Assembly (NCBI GenBank): GCA_963693365.1
Contig: CAVNZM010000005.1
Coordinates: 3,410,001 to 3,474,000 of the forward strand
Length of the DNA: 64,000 bases
Reading direction: 5' to 3'
DNA from: Amoebidium appalachense
Taxonomy: Eukaryota; Ichthyosporea
Shown: positions 25,004-38,217 of the stretch, piece after piece
Position numbering within the stretch: position 1 is the first letter of the stretch
Layout: each line of letters opens with the position of its first letter
The notes under the pieces: model-generated
What the model was told of the DNA's origin: nothing
The model's database searches: none
What the model saw: the letters and a program-made list of their open reading frames with translations, nothing else
Made by a program: the position numbers and the translations under genes

Positions 25004-27960
25004 GTCGTTGGCCACCTCATGGTGGCCTCGTGTGCACCCTGGTGGTGGGCCATGTACAGCATGGCCGAAAAGAGAGCACAATGAAAACAAGTCGTTAAAG
25101 ATATAAAAGTTAACTGTGCACGTTGAGTGGCTAGTTAACTTGCACTAAAGCACACAAATAAACGTGTTTAACACACCAATTGCAGTTAAACGTAAATCTT
25201 ACTTCACACAACTAAAAATATTCTGAGAATATCCGGGAATAAAGCACACTACCACTCTAAGAATAGAATCCTGTGGCAAATATAGACATGACATCATCTG
25301 AACCGGGAATATTAATTAATGAGCACAATTAGCACGTTGCTAGTGAAGCTCGTCATTGGTACAGTTTTGGCTCAAACATATAACTACCATATATGAATAT
25401 GACCGTAAACAAAAGCTCTATGCACTCGAGTGAGTGTTGAAACAATTATTCAATTGCTCAGAAACTTTCTCTAACAGACATTGCTAGCCGGGAGTACCAG
25501 TGTACTCCAACATGGTCATCTGCACAGACAACAGTGGAGTGGCGTGTGGGATGGGGCGCCAGGTCCTGCGCCCACTAGCTAGCTCTTGGCGTGTGTGGTA
25601 TGCTTTAGCTTACTTATTCCGAGTGTGTGGGTGGTGCGCCTTCATGGCCTCACCGCGGGCGGGTTTTTTCCTCCCTTCTGTGCTAACGGGTATTTTGGCT
25701 GAAGTACCTAGTTTAGGACGAAGAGGGTGTTGCCTCACTACTGTAGGTTCTGCCTGCGCAAAACCCGCTCCAATAGCTGCGCTGAGGAGAGTAGTCGTTA
25801 GTGCGGCTTGAAAGAGTATAGAAGTAGACTTGGTGAGAGTTTGTAGGTGAAGTGAGCGTAGTGTTCTGTTCCTTTAATCGGTGTTCTTGTTCAGCCAGTG
25901 ACCGTTGTTGTGTGCTGCCGATGGGAGGCCAGTACGCATCTGTGTTTTGCATTGTGTCTTCGTGCGGAGCCTTTGGCTATACGCCGTTGTTGCTATCGAA
26001 AGTGTCCACAAAGTAGGTTCCGTTGTGACACCCGTAAGTTCACGCGGGTCGCTGCCAGTACTTCTTTACGGAGTCGATCTCAGCTATTTACTCGGTCATC
26101 GCTGTCGGGAAATAAAGTCCATTATAAAAAAAACTCTTACAGTGATACAGTACGACTGTGTCACCGCCGACTCACCGGGCTCTGATCTTTTGTCATGCTT
26201 TTTCTGAGAGCATGAGGCCATGATATGATATCAGGGGGCGCCCGGGGGTGGGGGGGTGGGGGGGGGGGGATGGGGATGGCTGCATGGGGGGAAGGTGGTG
26301 GCGGGGGGCGGGGGAGGGGCGGGGGGGGGGGGGGGGGGGGGGGGGCTGTCTTTGCTGCCCAGATCCTGCCAACCCATAACGAAAATCGCAACCCCTTTGG
26401 CCCAGGATTAAATCGAGCCAGTGTAACAGGCAAGTAAAACCGGCTGGTCCGAATGCACAAAACACGTATACGTACGTGCGTACAACAACACTACGTACAC
26501 GAGCGGTCACGTACAATGCTATTGTACTACTGTGATATGTGCCGTTATTTTGTGGTAAGCATTACTCATGTGCTTGCATGTCTGTTCTTTTTCCACACAC
26601 GGACGTGAAGGCTTCAGAGCTCATGATCAACGGGAAACCTTTGATCAAGATGCATGATGATCTGTGTTCTTGGTGCATGGTGCATATACTCTCAAACACG
26701 AGCTTTGCATCTATACCTCAATGTACTGGGAACGACAAACCCCGTTTCGAGGCAACAAAAAACCTGATTTATACTTCAATAGAAAATTTCTTTAAATTTT
26801 GGCGCCTTTTGCACATATATTTGTCTTGGCGAAGGATTCCTCTGAAGATCTCACTGGAAGTTGGACAGCCCTTTATACCAGGGCTTGAAGGTCGCGTGAG
26901 TGTGGCAGTTTATTTGAAACCGTGTGTACGCTGTGGGGGCTCGTTCGCACTGCCATGGTGTTTGTAAGGCTTACCATTTAAGTAATTACGCACTTTTCAA
27001 GCAACTGCAAAACCAAGCCCTCGGCCTGCAGCTGATGCGCCGAAAGCGCTTACGTGCACCTTAGCCTGCCGTCCACACAGCCTTGCAGAAACGGATGGGG
27101 ATAACATAGAATGTGGGCACAGTTGTAATGAAGTGTTTTTTTTCCAAGCCATTTCACGTTACAATATATATGTGCGCACACCACTACATGTACACAGACA
27201 ACAGACACCCCCTCATGATCAGTTGTTTTCCTGCAGAGTATGTACTTTTTTTTTTTTTTTTTGGAACCAGGCTGAGGTTCCCGCCTAAAAGTCAAAAGCA
27301 ACCAATGAAAAAATCACCCGCCATGTGCATACTCATGCGCAAGTTAACCAACAAACCAAAAATCCGATACTTTGGTGAGCACATGGTTAGCTGTGATTGG
27401 CTTATAAGATGGACTATCTATTTTAAATTTAACTGATCATCTTTGATTCGCTATTTTTGCACTTAGCGCTTTACAAGTCACATAAGATCAAAGCGCTAAG
27501 CAACTGTGCCGCAACTGGATGATGTAAGCAGATCTTTTCCCGGATTTTTGCCCAGACATCCCCCAGAAGACATGAAGAGTTAAGGCAGCAAAAAGCTGAT
27601 TATTCATGTTTGCACAGCGCTTTGAACTTATAATATAGTGTCTAAGTAAATCTTTTATAAGCATATTTATGGTTTTTTTTATCTGTATTCTGTTTTTATG
27701 AGCTTTTATGTGGGCATTGTCTGAGAGCCCCTCCCTCAATCGTTTTGGAAAGCGAAACATATTCCGCAACGGTAAACTAGGCCGGTATCTCGGCAACTGT
27801 GGAGTCAGCGGCAAGTAGACTGTCTTCCATAGCAATCCATGTGTGGCAGAAATAGCAGCGTGCGCCAATGATTCTTCCTACTTTAATGTTAACTCATTGT
27901 GATTAGTTTCCAGTCACGAGCTCTAATCTCATGCGCTCGCAGAAGGAATCCGCCTCCGTG
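25004..27960. other. Gene-free stretch with a long G run
   Basis: Unique AT-balanced DNA without a supportable gene. Open frames at 25500-25811 and 26539-26967 lack recognisable protein character. A G run with A interruptions occupies 26245-26345, and a T run lies at 27248-27262. Confidence 0.5.
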
Positions 27961-27964
27961 CCGG

Positions 27965-27972
27965 TATAAAAG
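27965..27972 (+). promoter_or_regulatory. TATA box (TATAAAAG), likely of the SERTA-like gene
   Basis: GGTATAAAAGTT, 580 bases before the ATG at 28552; a long or spliced 5' leader is implied. Confidence 0.4.
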
Positions 27973-28551
27973 TTATGACGCGGCCACTTCACTGATGGGT
28001 GCGTTCGGGAAATCAAATTTTTTAGTGTTGACTGATTGATAGAGAGGGCGGACATTCATGTTTGTGCTCACTCGGAACAAGGGACAGGACGATTTTTCTG
28101 AATGACCGTCTGACGAAGACGATACAGGCTACGACTTTTGGTCGGTACATCCAAGGCCCCTACCCCACCTGTCAACGCAGTGCACACGTTTGTACTCCTG
28201 CTTATCGGGAACAGACTGTGTGAAGGAAACTTGCGAACGATACACAACGCTAGCACCAAGTGAAGTGAATTATATACGAACGAAAGATATTCCTACTACT
28301 AATTTTAGTGTTTCTCGAAGACGTTAGATATCTACTTGAACCTTGCGAATCATCGCTTGCTAGCACGCCTCACGTTTGCAACGAAGGACTGCAGCTGCCC
28401 GTACGCTACACCTTGTGTGCACCTCAACGTGCCCGTGCTTTTTTTTGACTTGTGTCGTGCAGTGTGACAATTTATTTGTTGCACTCCTTCTAGTCTCTTT
28501 ATTCTCGCCATCTTTCCAACTTTTCCTCTTTTTTTTCGTGTGCCGTGCACT

Positions 28552-29290
28552 ATGGAAACCTCTTCCTGGACCCCCTCTCCACCCCAGTATGATGAAGCTG
28601 AGTACCTGTTGCGTCTGTCGTCCCTGAAACTAAAGTCAAGGGGACACAGAACGCGGCTGGTTAGCACCGTTCTCATTCGCAGTGTTTATCAGAGGGCCTT
28701 GGGCGTGGTGTCAAGCCCTACGCGCTCGCCTGAGCAAGCATGGGGTGACGATGTGAAGCCTTCCCCACGTCCCAGTATGTGGGATGTGGTGGACAAGGAA
28801 GAGAACCAGCGAAAACGGAGGAGAGAAGACGATGAGGAGTCTCTTTCTAAGAGGCAGCGTGATGATGAAGACATGCTGCTAGACGAGGATACAACACCTC
28901 CGTCTCCTCCTACCGTGGATGCTGAGACTCTTGCGGCTCTAGAGGTGAGCATTGTTTTGTGTTTGCTTTTCTCGTTCTATTCCTTTAGCTGCTTTCTGAT
29001 GGTGTGCAGTTGTGCATCTCCATGTCATAGCAGTCCTTTTTTTACTCTAGTTTTGTGTGGTTCCTTTTGCATTTTTGTATGCATTTTTTTCACGGTTAGT
29101 TCGTTGGCCTGTGGACGTGGGATACTTCTTTATTCCATTTTCCCGGAAAAGTCGAAATATCACGTGCTTACTTTTTTCCCCCTTTCTGCAGGCTGCTGCC
29201 CTCCGTCCTCCTGAAGACGATGAGGACGATGATAGTGCTATGATGCTTGGTATCGAATACCACCTCCGACGAATGGCTGCTGCTGAATGA
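28552..29290 (+). CDS. Two-exon gene, SERTA-like domain protein (163 residues)
   Basis: Exon 1 is 28552-28944, exon 2 29192-29290; the 247-base intron has GTGAGC at its start and a pyrimidine tract with TGCAG at its end, phase 0, and the joined length is 492 bases. Residues about 16-50 (YLLRLSSLKL...VSTVLIRSVYQRAL) fit the SERTA pattern L-x-L-S-x2-K-L ... L-x3-VLI-x5-R. A nuclear-localisation-like run (QRKRRREDDEESLSKRQRDD) follows, then an acidic, proline-rich segment (DEDTTPPSPP) and an acidic C-terminus (PPEDDEDDDSAMM) that could activate transcription. SERTA proteins (SERTAD, CDCA4 in animals) are E2F/DP co-regulators. The family's usual C-terminal motif is not seen, so the match is moderate. 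An AATAAA lies 155 bases after the stop. Confidence 0.65.
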
Positions 29291-29445
29291 TATAAACATG
29301 AATGAATGATCCTGGTGCTGGTCACCTAATTTTTTTAGCGCACTTTCCCATGGTTCTTGTGGAGAGTTGTACTGGTAATATAAAAAAATGAATGATTCTG
29401 AGCTGTAGTTCTACTGAAAATATGGTGAACAATATGGCGTGTGTA

Positions 29446-29451
29446 AATAAA
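29446..29451 (+). terminator. Polyadenylation signal AATAAA of the SERTA-like gene
   Basis: AATAAA followed within 20 bases by a T-rich and then GT-rich stretch. Confidence 0.5.
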
Positions 29452-29553
29452 GTGATATTTTTGTTCCCTGGTGGGACAAAAACAAGTGTGGTTCTTGTGT
29501 CTCGATTTCTACAGCACGATATTTTGAAGATTCTTTTCATGCCGGAGGTGAGT

Positions 29554-29597
29554 CATGGTCCGTGGGCAAACCATAAGTTCCAGGCCCACGGACCATG
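29554..29597. repeat. Perfect 14-bp hairpin
   Basis: CATGGTCCGTGGGC at 29554-29567 and its exact complement at 29584-29597, 16-base loop, 100 bases after the polyadenylation signal. The remaining DNA to 30180 shows no gene. Confidence 0.6.
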
Positions 29598-30189
29598 TGT
29601 TGGGAAGGTGTGAGTGGAGAGGTCTGATGCTGCGTCTGCTAGATCTGCGTATGCATACAAAGGTCATAAAGAGAATAGTCATAGTGATAGTACGTACAAT
29701 TTAATATTGGTGTAACTGAACACTGCTATACTGTTTGTTTGCCCAAAAATGAATTATGGGGAGGCAGTTTAGTATCACTGACAAACAGCAACACAGGCTT
29801 TCTCCAGTACAACGATAGTTTGCGCATTCACAAGCAGGCATATAGCCATAGGCTTGCAACATGCGCAATGCCTGTGCATGTGTAATGCTATGTTGTCGGT
29901 GGTGCACTTTCGCGGTGTACAATATGCCGTCGAAATGTACATGCAACAACTGCACGTGTGTCAGGTGAGGCTGATCATATTGACAAATGTCAGACAAAAA
30001 GGCACCAACGTAAATGTGCCACTTGCAATTTCGAAGCACTACGTGTGGGTGCACCAGTGGCACATGGATGAACTTGCATGCGATGTGATGTACATGGGGC
30101 GTGGCAATTTACAATGCCCCACATGGATGTCACAGACATGGGTACATAAATGCGCGCAAGTTGCCACATAACACGTATTCTTTTGTGAT

Positions 30190-30426
30190 AATTCTGCTAA
30201 TTAGCAGAATATTTCTGCTTTTGCAGAATAATTCTGCTTTTGCTGAATAATTCTTCTTTTAGCAGAATAATTCTCCTTTTTGCAAAACAATAGAGTTCTG
30301 TTATTTGAAGAATAAAGCTGCTCGGAACAAGTTGACTCTGCCTATGTGGTTGGAACACCCACAAACACACACGTGCACACAGCACGCGCAAGCGCACACA
30401 CGGACACACACATGCACGTGTACACA

Positions 30427-30519
<93 letters not shown>

Positions 30520-30531
30520 ACACACGCTGTG

Positions 30532-30562
<31 letters not shown>

Positions 30563-30564
30563 GT

Positions 30565-30606
<42 letters not shown>

Positions 30607-30880
30607 TACGCATAAAAGGAAGTGCCCGTGCAGGCGCATGGTATGTAGGTGTCGAAAAAGACAAGAATCTCTGCTATCATGATCACTTGGCTGTTCTAGC
30701 CACGGTTGGTTTATCATAGTCCAATAATCATGAACTAGGCCTAATAAGTGGCCAGAACTTATGCATAAGTACTAGTGTGGGCAACGTTAACAGTGGTTGC
30801 TTGCACTTCGGCAGGGCATCACAGCCTACATCCGCCCCCTTTTGCCTGTGTGTCTGTGTGTGTGTGTGTGGTGTGTGTGT

Positions 30881-30915
<35 letters not shown>

Positions 30916-31380
30916 GGGGGGACACCCGCCTTTCCGTCTCCTCTTTCCCCTCAGAATCCCCCTAAGTTGCACCTTGAAATGCATTTGCAAACGAGAGCCC
31001 AGCCACACCGGCAGAACTTGGCAACTTGCTGCGGGGTGAATTTTCAAGAAATATTCTGCGGAAAGCGGAATGATTCTGCAAAAACAAGAAACTTTAAGTC
31101 TTGCTAAAAAATATCTTTTACTTTCTACAAAGGCAGAGCTATAATGCTCAAAACAGCCTTGTTACTCTGATTCAAGCAGAATCATCCTGCAAAAACAGAT
31201 GAAATGTATATCGTAGTTGTGCTCCAGTGTGCGCAGTTTGTTGAACTATTCTCCGTTTGGCCGAATAATTCTGCTCGAAGAAGAATAATCCTGCTGCTAA
31301 GTGCAGAATAAATTTCAGACCGCTAACTGTTTTCGTACATACATGTACAACTTGTATTTTGCAGAATTATTCAGAATCTA
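30190..31380. repeat. Cluster of GCAGAATAATTCTGC-like palindromes
   Basis: At 30190-30310 five or six units of (GC)AGAATAATTCTGCTTTT follow one another; related palindromes recur near 31050-31085, 31178-31195, 31260-31310 and 31360-31376, split by a (CA)n tract (30434-30604), unique DNA and a G run (30881-30915). No gene is recognised in the region. Confidence 0.6.
30434..30604 (+). repeat. (CA)n microsatellite
   Basis: Nearly pure CA repeat with two GTGACA or TGTGACA interruptions. Confidence 0.9.
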
Positions 31381-31448
31381 CATAGTCCTGCCAATCTGGT
31401 TACATGATAAAAGTGGCTCTTTGTATGGTTGATAGTATGCCATTGAAA

Positions 31449-32380
<932 letters not shown>

Positions 32381-32384
32381 TCAC

Positions 32385-32451
32385 CACTGCAGCTCCGGAC
32401 TGCAGAGGATTCGAGGCTTCGAAGATGTGCACGTTCGAACTGGCCGGGATA
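32385..32451 (-). other. Candidate orphan exon
   Basis: Minus strand, 67 bases between TATAG (acceptor) and GTGATCCCC (donor). One frame reads IPASSNVHIFEASNPLQSGA, with protein-like composition, and a C tract follows at once on the coding strand, as after other exons here. The parent gene is not identified. Confidence 0.35.
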
Positions 32452-32870
32452 CTATACATATGTGTACATGAATTAGAGCTCGAGGGTTTAGGCAACGGTG
32501 TTAAAAGAGAGAAAGAGAGGGAGGGAGAACTCGGGGATTAGAACACGGTTTTATAACGGTAGACTAAGCACAGTACGCATGTGTGAGATATATAACGGAC
32601 ACATGTACACATAATTGATTAATGCAAAGAGCGCTCACAAGAGTGTTGCATAATAATTTGCTGAGTCTGTGATCTAGAGCTCGTCATTGGCCTCGGGCTG
32701 GGGGGAGCTCAAGCCACCCACACTAATTAGTACTCAAGTACTCTTTCAATTTGGAAGTTCATCTCGTCAATTCGAAACCCAACTCTGCTATCGAGGGAGG
32801 GCCTCCGATGAAACAGAAGAGGAGTGGGGGTCGTTGCACTCCATATATATATATTGGCCGCGGTGTGTGT

Positions 32871-32911
<41 letters not shown>

Positions 32912-32916
<5 letters not shown>

Positions 32917-32960
32917 GAATGAGTCATAAAGTACGAAGTACACAAGAACAATGGAAATGC
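32912..32960 (-). repeat. Dispersed C-tract-linked repeat, copy 1
   Basis: On the minus strand TTGTGTACTTCGTACTTTAT, then a CATTCAA end running straight into a long C tract. Sibling of the copies at 34865, 35944, 36348, 50428 and 63900. Confidence 0.55.
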
Positions 32961-33635
32961 GCAGGGGGGAGGGGGGGGGGCTCGGCTCAGACTGAGGGCG
33001 TGTGTGTGCGTTCCTGAGTGAGAACCCCTGTGTGTATGTGTGTGTTTTCTTTTGTGTGTTTGGTGTGTATGTGTGTGAATGCGTGTATGATGGTACACAT
33101 GCATGTGTGTGTGTCCGTGTGCACGTGTGGTGGTGGTCGTGGTGGTGATGGTTGGTTGGGCCCGGGGGAGGGGGGGGGATTCATATCTGAGACATGGACA
33201 CGCGACCACACCACCATCTCACCCGACTGCCTATCTCTGCAGCATTCTTTTCACAAGTATTACTATTTTTATCAACCTTCGAAAAGCAGGCACTGCCTGC
33301 CCGCATGCATTCTAAATAAAATCACCTGCTTCCATTATTTCTATGCTTCTGTTAAGTAACTGTTCTATTTAACCACACATAAGCGAGCAAACCTTCGTGC
33401 ATATTTAATACATTAACTCTAACCACACACATCCCAAAGACCACATTGCCTACACTACCTTTGCCGATTGCAGAAATTACCAAGGCGAAAACAAGAACAA
33501 AAGAAACTAAGAAAGTGGGGCAAACACAATACAAGTCAAGTTAGAAGCGCGCAATCCATTAGCACCAAAAGACCAGACACCAAATAAATCAAATCATGAA
33601 TTTTATATATTCCAGTGCGAATAAAGTAGTCCAAC

Positions 33636-33641
33636 TCGTTT
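33636..33641 (-). terminator. Polyadenylation signal AATAAA of the lysine-rich gene
   Basis: Minus-strand AATAAA, 115 bases after the stop at 33756. Confidence 0.45.
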
Positions 33642-33755
33642 TTATTACAGGTCATCGGCCACTTTCAATCTATATCCCGTGTAGTATACATGCATACGTG
33701 CAAGAAAGGGAACATGCTACATGCAAAAAAAAAAAACAAAAAAAAAAAACGAGCC

Positions 33756-34509
33756 TCAAGCCCTCAGAAACCAGACATCGTCCGTCTCCTCACACCTGCT
33801 TGCCTTAACCTTCTTTCCATTTTTTCCCTTCGCCTTACTCACCCCACCCTTAACCACTTTCTTCAACAATTTTTTCACCGTTTCTGCCCCTGTTTTTTCC
33901 CGTTTTTCCTTTTTTTCTTTCTTGGATTTCGTGGCTTTCATCGCCGGTGCACCAACATTCAAAATCTCCGTTTTCATTTCTTTTACGGTTGCCGCCGTGG
34001 ATTTTAGCGGTTTTCCGGCTTCCGCGCTGTCTGCTTTCGACTTTGATTTCGTCTTTTCATTCATTTGCCTTTCAGATTTCTCCGTTTTTTTCGTCTTTGA
34101 CTTTGTGCGTACCTTTGATTCGACCTTCCCACTTTCCTCCCATTCGTCTTTTCTTGTTTTCTTGTTCGATTTTTCCGTTTTCTCCTTTTCAACCTTTCGT
34201 TTCTTTGTCGCTTCCCGTTCCACATTTACATTCTTCCGTTTGTGAGGCTTCTCCGTTTGCGTATCGTCATTCCCAAACACCTTCCGTTTTTTCGTTGCAT
34301 TTTTACCAGTAGCCACCCTTTCTGTGTCCTCTTCGCTCGTCTCGGCAGCAGGGTCCTGATCTGAAATTTCGATTGGGGTTGGTGGGGGGGTCATTGCCAT
34401 AGACTCCGTTATGAAGTGGGCGTCAAGCATTAAGACCCCCTGCATTTTCGTCATCTCGCAGTAACCCTGGGACCACACCGTTGCACCGGGCCCGTATGCC
34501 TCAGCATAT
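33756..34509 (-). CDS. Last exon of a lysine-rich, histone H1-like nuclear protein
   Basis: The exon begins at 34509 after a (CA)n tract ending in CAG and runs to a stop at 33756 (about 250 residues). The first 45 residues (YAEAYGPGATVWSQG, MQGVLMLDAHFITESM) are ordinary protein and faintly recall the end of a BRCT domain. The rest is almost wholly Lys, Glu, Ser and Thr in short KxxK patterns (ATKKRKV, EKTEKSNKKTRKDE, KKEKKEKREKTG, KKLLKKVVKGGV, KGKNGKKVKA), typical of chromatin-linker or nucleolar proteins with several nuclear localisation signals. Upstream exons were not found; the intron before it holds C and CA tracts and a dispersed repeat (34865-34990). A starting Met at 34445 or so is possible if the protein is short. 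Confidence 0.55.
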
Positions 34510-34523
34510 CTGTGTGTGTGTGT

Positions 34524-34554
<31 letters not shown>

Positions 34555-34742
34555 GGGGGGGGGGGATTCAATGTGTCAGTGGCTGCCGGTGTGGGGAAGG
34601 AAACACGAAGGTGTCGGGCATGAGATCTGGCCTGCCTGTCTCTTTGTGTGCGCCTCTCTCTCTGTGTGCGCGCGCACGCGTGTGCGCCCCCTCGTGTGCC
34701 TGTGTGTGCGTTTGCATGTGTGTGTACGGATGTGTGTGGGTG

Positions 34743-34800
<58 letters not shown>

Positions 34801-34864
34801 GAAGGGGGAGGGGAGGGAGAGAGAGGGATCGGGGGGGGGGGGGGGGGGGGGGGGGGGAGGGGGG

Positions 34865-34990
34865 GGTTTGAATGCGGAACACGGTACGAAGTATGCATAC
34901 ACGACGAGAAGCATGGTGCAGGACACATGCAAAGGCAAACATTCAAGTATGCAACATCAGCCACGTGCACAGTATGCGTCACAAGCAGAG
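34865..34990 (-). repeat. Dispersed C-tract-linked repeat, copy 2
   Basis: Minus strand begins GGGGCTCTGCTT, ends GCATACTTCGTACCGTGTTC then CGCATTCAAA and a C tract; (CA)n follows. It sits in the intron before the lysine-rich exon. Confidence 0.55.
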
Positions 34991-35790
34991 CCCCAGGGGG
35001 TCGTACCTCCTCATTTGCTTCCTCAAGCGTCCCATCTGGATAAAAGTGTAGACCCCAAAGAAATTCTTGGCATCGATCCTATAAAACCCCCACCTTGTTA
35101 GCATTTCGAACCGTACCAGACCTCACTCCAGCCCCTAACCCGTCCTGACCCCCACCCCCCACTACCAACACACACACATACACATACACACACACACACG
35201 GAGGCACAGACGCACGCACACAGACAGACAGACAGACAGACACACACACATACACACTCTACACACACACACACACCCTCCCCTCCCCTCAACCCGCACA
35301 CACGCAAAACCAAAAGTGGAAAAATAAAAAAAGAAGAACAACAAAAACCCCCACCCCAATCGGCCCCACAAACATACAAAAACACGGTCCATGCAACTAG
35401 CCCGCTTTCAAATGATAAAATGATAAAGAGATCCCCATAGCGATCTATACGAGTCGAGTACTAGCCGCACATTCATGCACACAGTGGCACACAGAACCTA
35501 CCAGTGCACCTTGTTGCCATTTATGGTAATTGGTGACGTCAGCAAAAAGTCCGGCGTGGGTATGTTCTGCAGGATGCCCCCCTCCTGCTGTTGTGTCTGT
35601 GTGCGGTACTTGACACCTGCATTACCCCATAGCCAATCAGATGCAAGAATTAAAAAACAGGGCGGCCCAAATGGGGAGGATTAGGAAAAGTAAACGATTA
35701 CGGGACGGGCGGAAGGGGGGTGGCCTGGGACTGGAGTGCTTGTGTGTGTATGTGCGTGTCAGCGTGCTTGTGTATGTGTGAACACGGGCC

Positions 35791-35823
<33 letters not shown>

Positions 35824-35943
35824 TGTGTACCCGTGTGCAATGAATGAGTCAGTAAGTGTGTGTGTGTGTGCTTTTACATGCGTTTTTTTTTGTTTTGTTT
35901 TTTTGGTGTGTGTGTGTGGGGGGGGGGGGGGGGGGGGGGGGGG
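34991..35943. other. Gene-free stretch with CA/GT tracts
   Basis: A CA/GACA tract (35165-35275) and GT tracts (35740-35825) in otherwise unremarkable DNA; no gene supported. Confidence 0.5.
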
Positions 35944-36235
35944 TTTGAATGCGTCAAAAAGTACGAAGTACACAAGAACAAACGGATAACACGATGCAGA
36001 ATGCAAGCCATACATAAAGAGTATGCATAATAAGCAGAGCCCATCCTCAGGGGGGGCCCACGTCATCCACAGTACCCGAGCTTCGACCTATTCCCCTCGT
36101 TAACGAAACCCAACTCAGATACTGTTTCACTTGAACATGAGTAGGGGGGGGGGGGGGGGGGGAGGGGAAGGGGGAGGGGGATACTTGTATGTTTATGCTG
36201 TTTGCTATTTTTTCTCTCATGCTCTTTCACTCTCA

Positions 36236-36276
<41 letters not shown>

Positions 36277-36543
36277 CTCCCCCCCCCCCCCCCCCTCTTT
36301 CTATTTTTGTTTTTGGTGTGTGTTGGAGGGGGGGGGGGGGGGGGGGGTTTGAATGTGTCAAAAAGTACGAAGTACACAAGAACAAACAGATAACACGATA
36401 CAGAATGCAAACCATACATAAAGAGTATGCATAATAAGCAGAGCCCATCCTCAAGGGGGGCCCGTGTCATCCACAGTACCCGAGTTTCGACCTATTCACC
36501 TCGTTAACGAAACCCAACTCAGATACTGTTTCACTTGAACATG
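35944..36543 (-). repeat. Two copies of a ~195-bp direct duplication including the dispersed repeat (copies 3 and 4)
   Basis: 35944-36139 and 36348-36543 are nearly identical (404 bases apart). Both contain GTACGAAGTACACAAGAACA, CATACATAAAGAGTATGCAT, CAGAGCCCATCCTCA and GTTAACGAAACCCAACTCAG. The first copy ends in a G run (36145-36180) and is followed by a (TC)n tract (36230-36272). Confidence 0.75.
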
Positions 36544-36948
36544 GGTGACCTAGGTCACCCGTCTTGATCAGAGACGAGCAGGGTTGCTTACGCAGGCACG
36601 GGCAGTGGGAAAGGCCGGGGGTTAAAGTTGCAGCAGTAAGCAGAAGCAAGAAAAATATACATAGGAACCCAGGAGACGGGGCTTCTAGGAAGCTCCCCCG
36701 TCGTTACCTAAGTCGATACTTCCCTGGCTAACATACTACACCAGCTGAAAAGAATTAAGTCCCGAAGGCCGCAGAATTCGCAATCAGAGGGGAAAATATG
36801 AGATTTGACCCACGCCGCACGGTAGTAACACGCTTACTAGGGCGGAACTTTAACGTCTTCGAGCGGAATGTATGCCCCCGAATGTCAGCCGGAAATATGG
36901 TATCACCCATTGCTTTGGGCTTGAAAAAAGCCAAATCGATAGTCCGAG

Positions 36949-36982
<34 letters not shown>

Positions 36983-36996
36983 GACAGGGATCATAC

Positions 36997-37078
36997 CGTG
37001 AGTGTCCAGATACTGGCCGATTACTTCCTCAAACCTCAGAGCCATTTGCTGGCATGTTCCCTGGTCTACCCCTGCAAC
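36997..37078 (-). other. Candidate internal exon
   Basis: Minus strand, 82 bases between CTCTGTGCAG and GTATGATCCC, with a C tract beginning 15 bases into the downstream intron. Reading frame: VAGVDQGTCQQMALRFEEVI then GQYLDTH, ending in phase 1. Protein-like and with good splice sites, but the parent gene is not recognised. A further exon may lie at about 36841-36925 (ends CCTA before GTAAGCG). Confidence 0.45.
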
Positions 37079-38162
37079 CTGCACAGAGAAAGTCAGCACG
37101 GGTACCGCACGTGTGTGTGTGTGTGTGTGTGTGTTTTTCCTTCTTTCCGACATCGCGGGGCCAGCTCCAGACAGACCTTGTGCCTGCCCCCCCCTCCCCC
37201 CACTACACATGTAGGTTACCCACCAACTCAACCTTGCCTTCCAAACCACCCGTTCCGCTTTACGTGGAGTCTATGCCCCTCCCTCCCCCCCCCTCCCCGC
37301 GCAGACCGACACACATACACACAAATACACACACACGTGCACACAAACACGCACACACATACGTGCACCCACCCACACATACACACAAATACACACACGC
37401 ACGAACGCGCGTGCACCCACACACACATACACACAAATACACGCACGCACACATGCACGCACGCACCCACGCACGCACCCGCACACGCACACGCACACGC
37501 ACACACACACCACTCATGAATCTTTTACCCACCCACATGCACCATAAATAATACAGTGCTGTCAAGTATAAGCACTGTTTGCACACATACCAGATCGTGC
37601 TGGGCTGCTGTTGCCAACTCTCTCTGGTCCCTCTCAGACAGCCCACACCCCTCCTTTAGCATCTGGGAGGGGGATACCTTGTGTGAGGCACATGGGAATG
37701 GAAAGGATTGTTGTGGTGCTTGTGTGCGACAGGTATGTGGGCGTTGTGCGTGCACGTGCACAGGCTGTGTGCTTACATGATAGAACGGGTGTGGTATTGA
37801 ATGTGGGTATATGTGTGCGTGTGTGCGCGCGCACGACTGTGTGTGCAAGTGTGCGAGTGTGACTGTGTGTTTGCTTGCGTACACTTCTGCGCAAGGCACA
37901 GCAACCAATTCTCGTGCCCTTAGCTTAATGTGCGGGTGGGTATACACCCCCTTCCCCCTCCCCCATCTCCTCCCTTCCTCCACCCTCCCAGCACACATCC
38001 ATCTTACCGAGAAAACGCGAAACTATCACGAAACAGGCACCATCATCTATGCAGCTTTGAGGGGCTAAATACACAGGGCAGTATGCTTGTCATAAAAGAA
38101 AAGGTTCTTTACTGATATGCAGCATAGCCTGTCAATCAAATCATAGGAGAAATGAGCCAGGG

Positions 38163-38194
<32 letters not shown>

Positions 38195-38217
38195 AGAGGG
38201 GGGAGGGGGGCATACAC

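Noticed and set aside
25500-25811. 103-codon plus-strand frame with hydrophobic stretches
   Set aside because: Composition irregular and no supporting signal.
26539-26967. 142-codon plus-strand frame
   Set aside because: No recognisable domain, promoter or splice context; could be chance.
30190-30310. Heat-shock elements
   Set aside because: GAA and TTC are separated by three bases in AGAATAATTCT, not the two required for the nGAAnnTTCn array.
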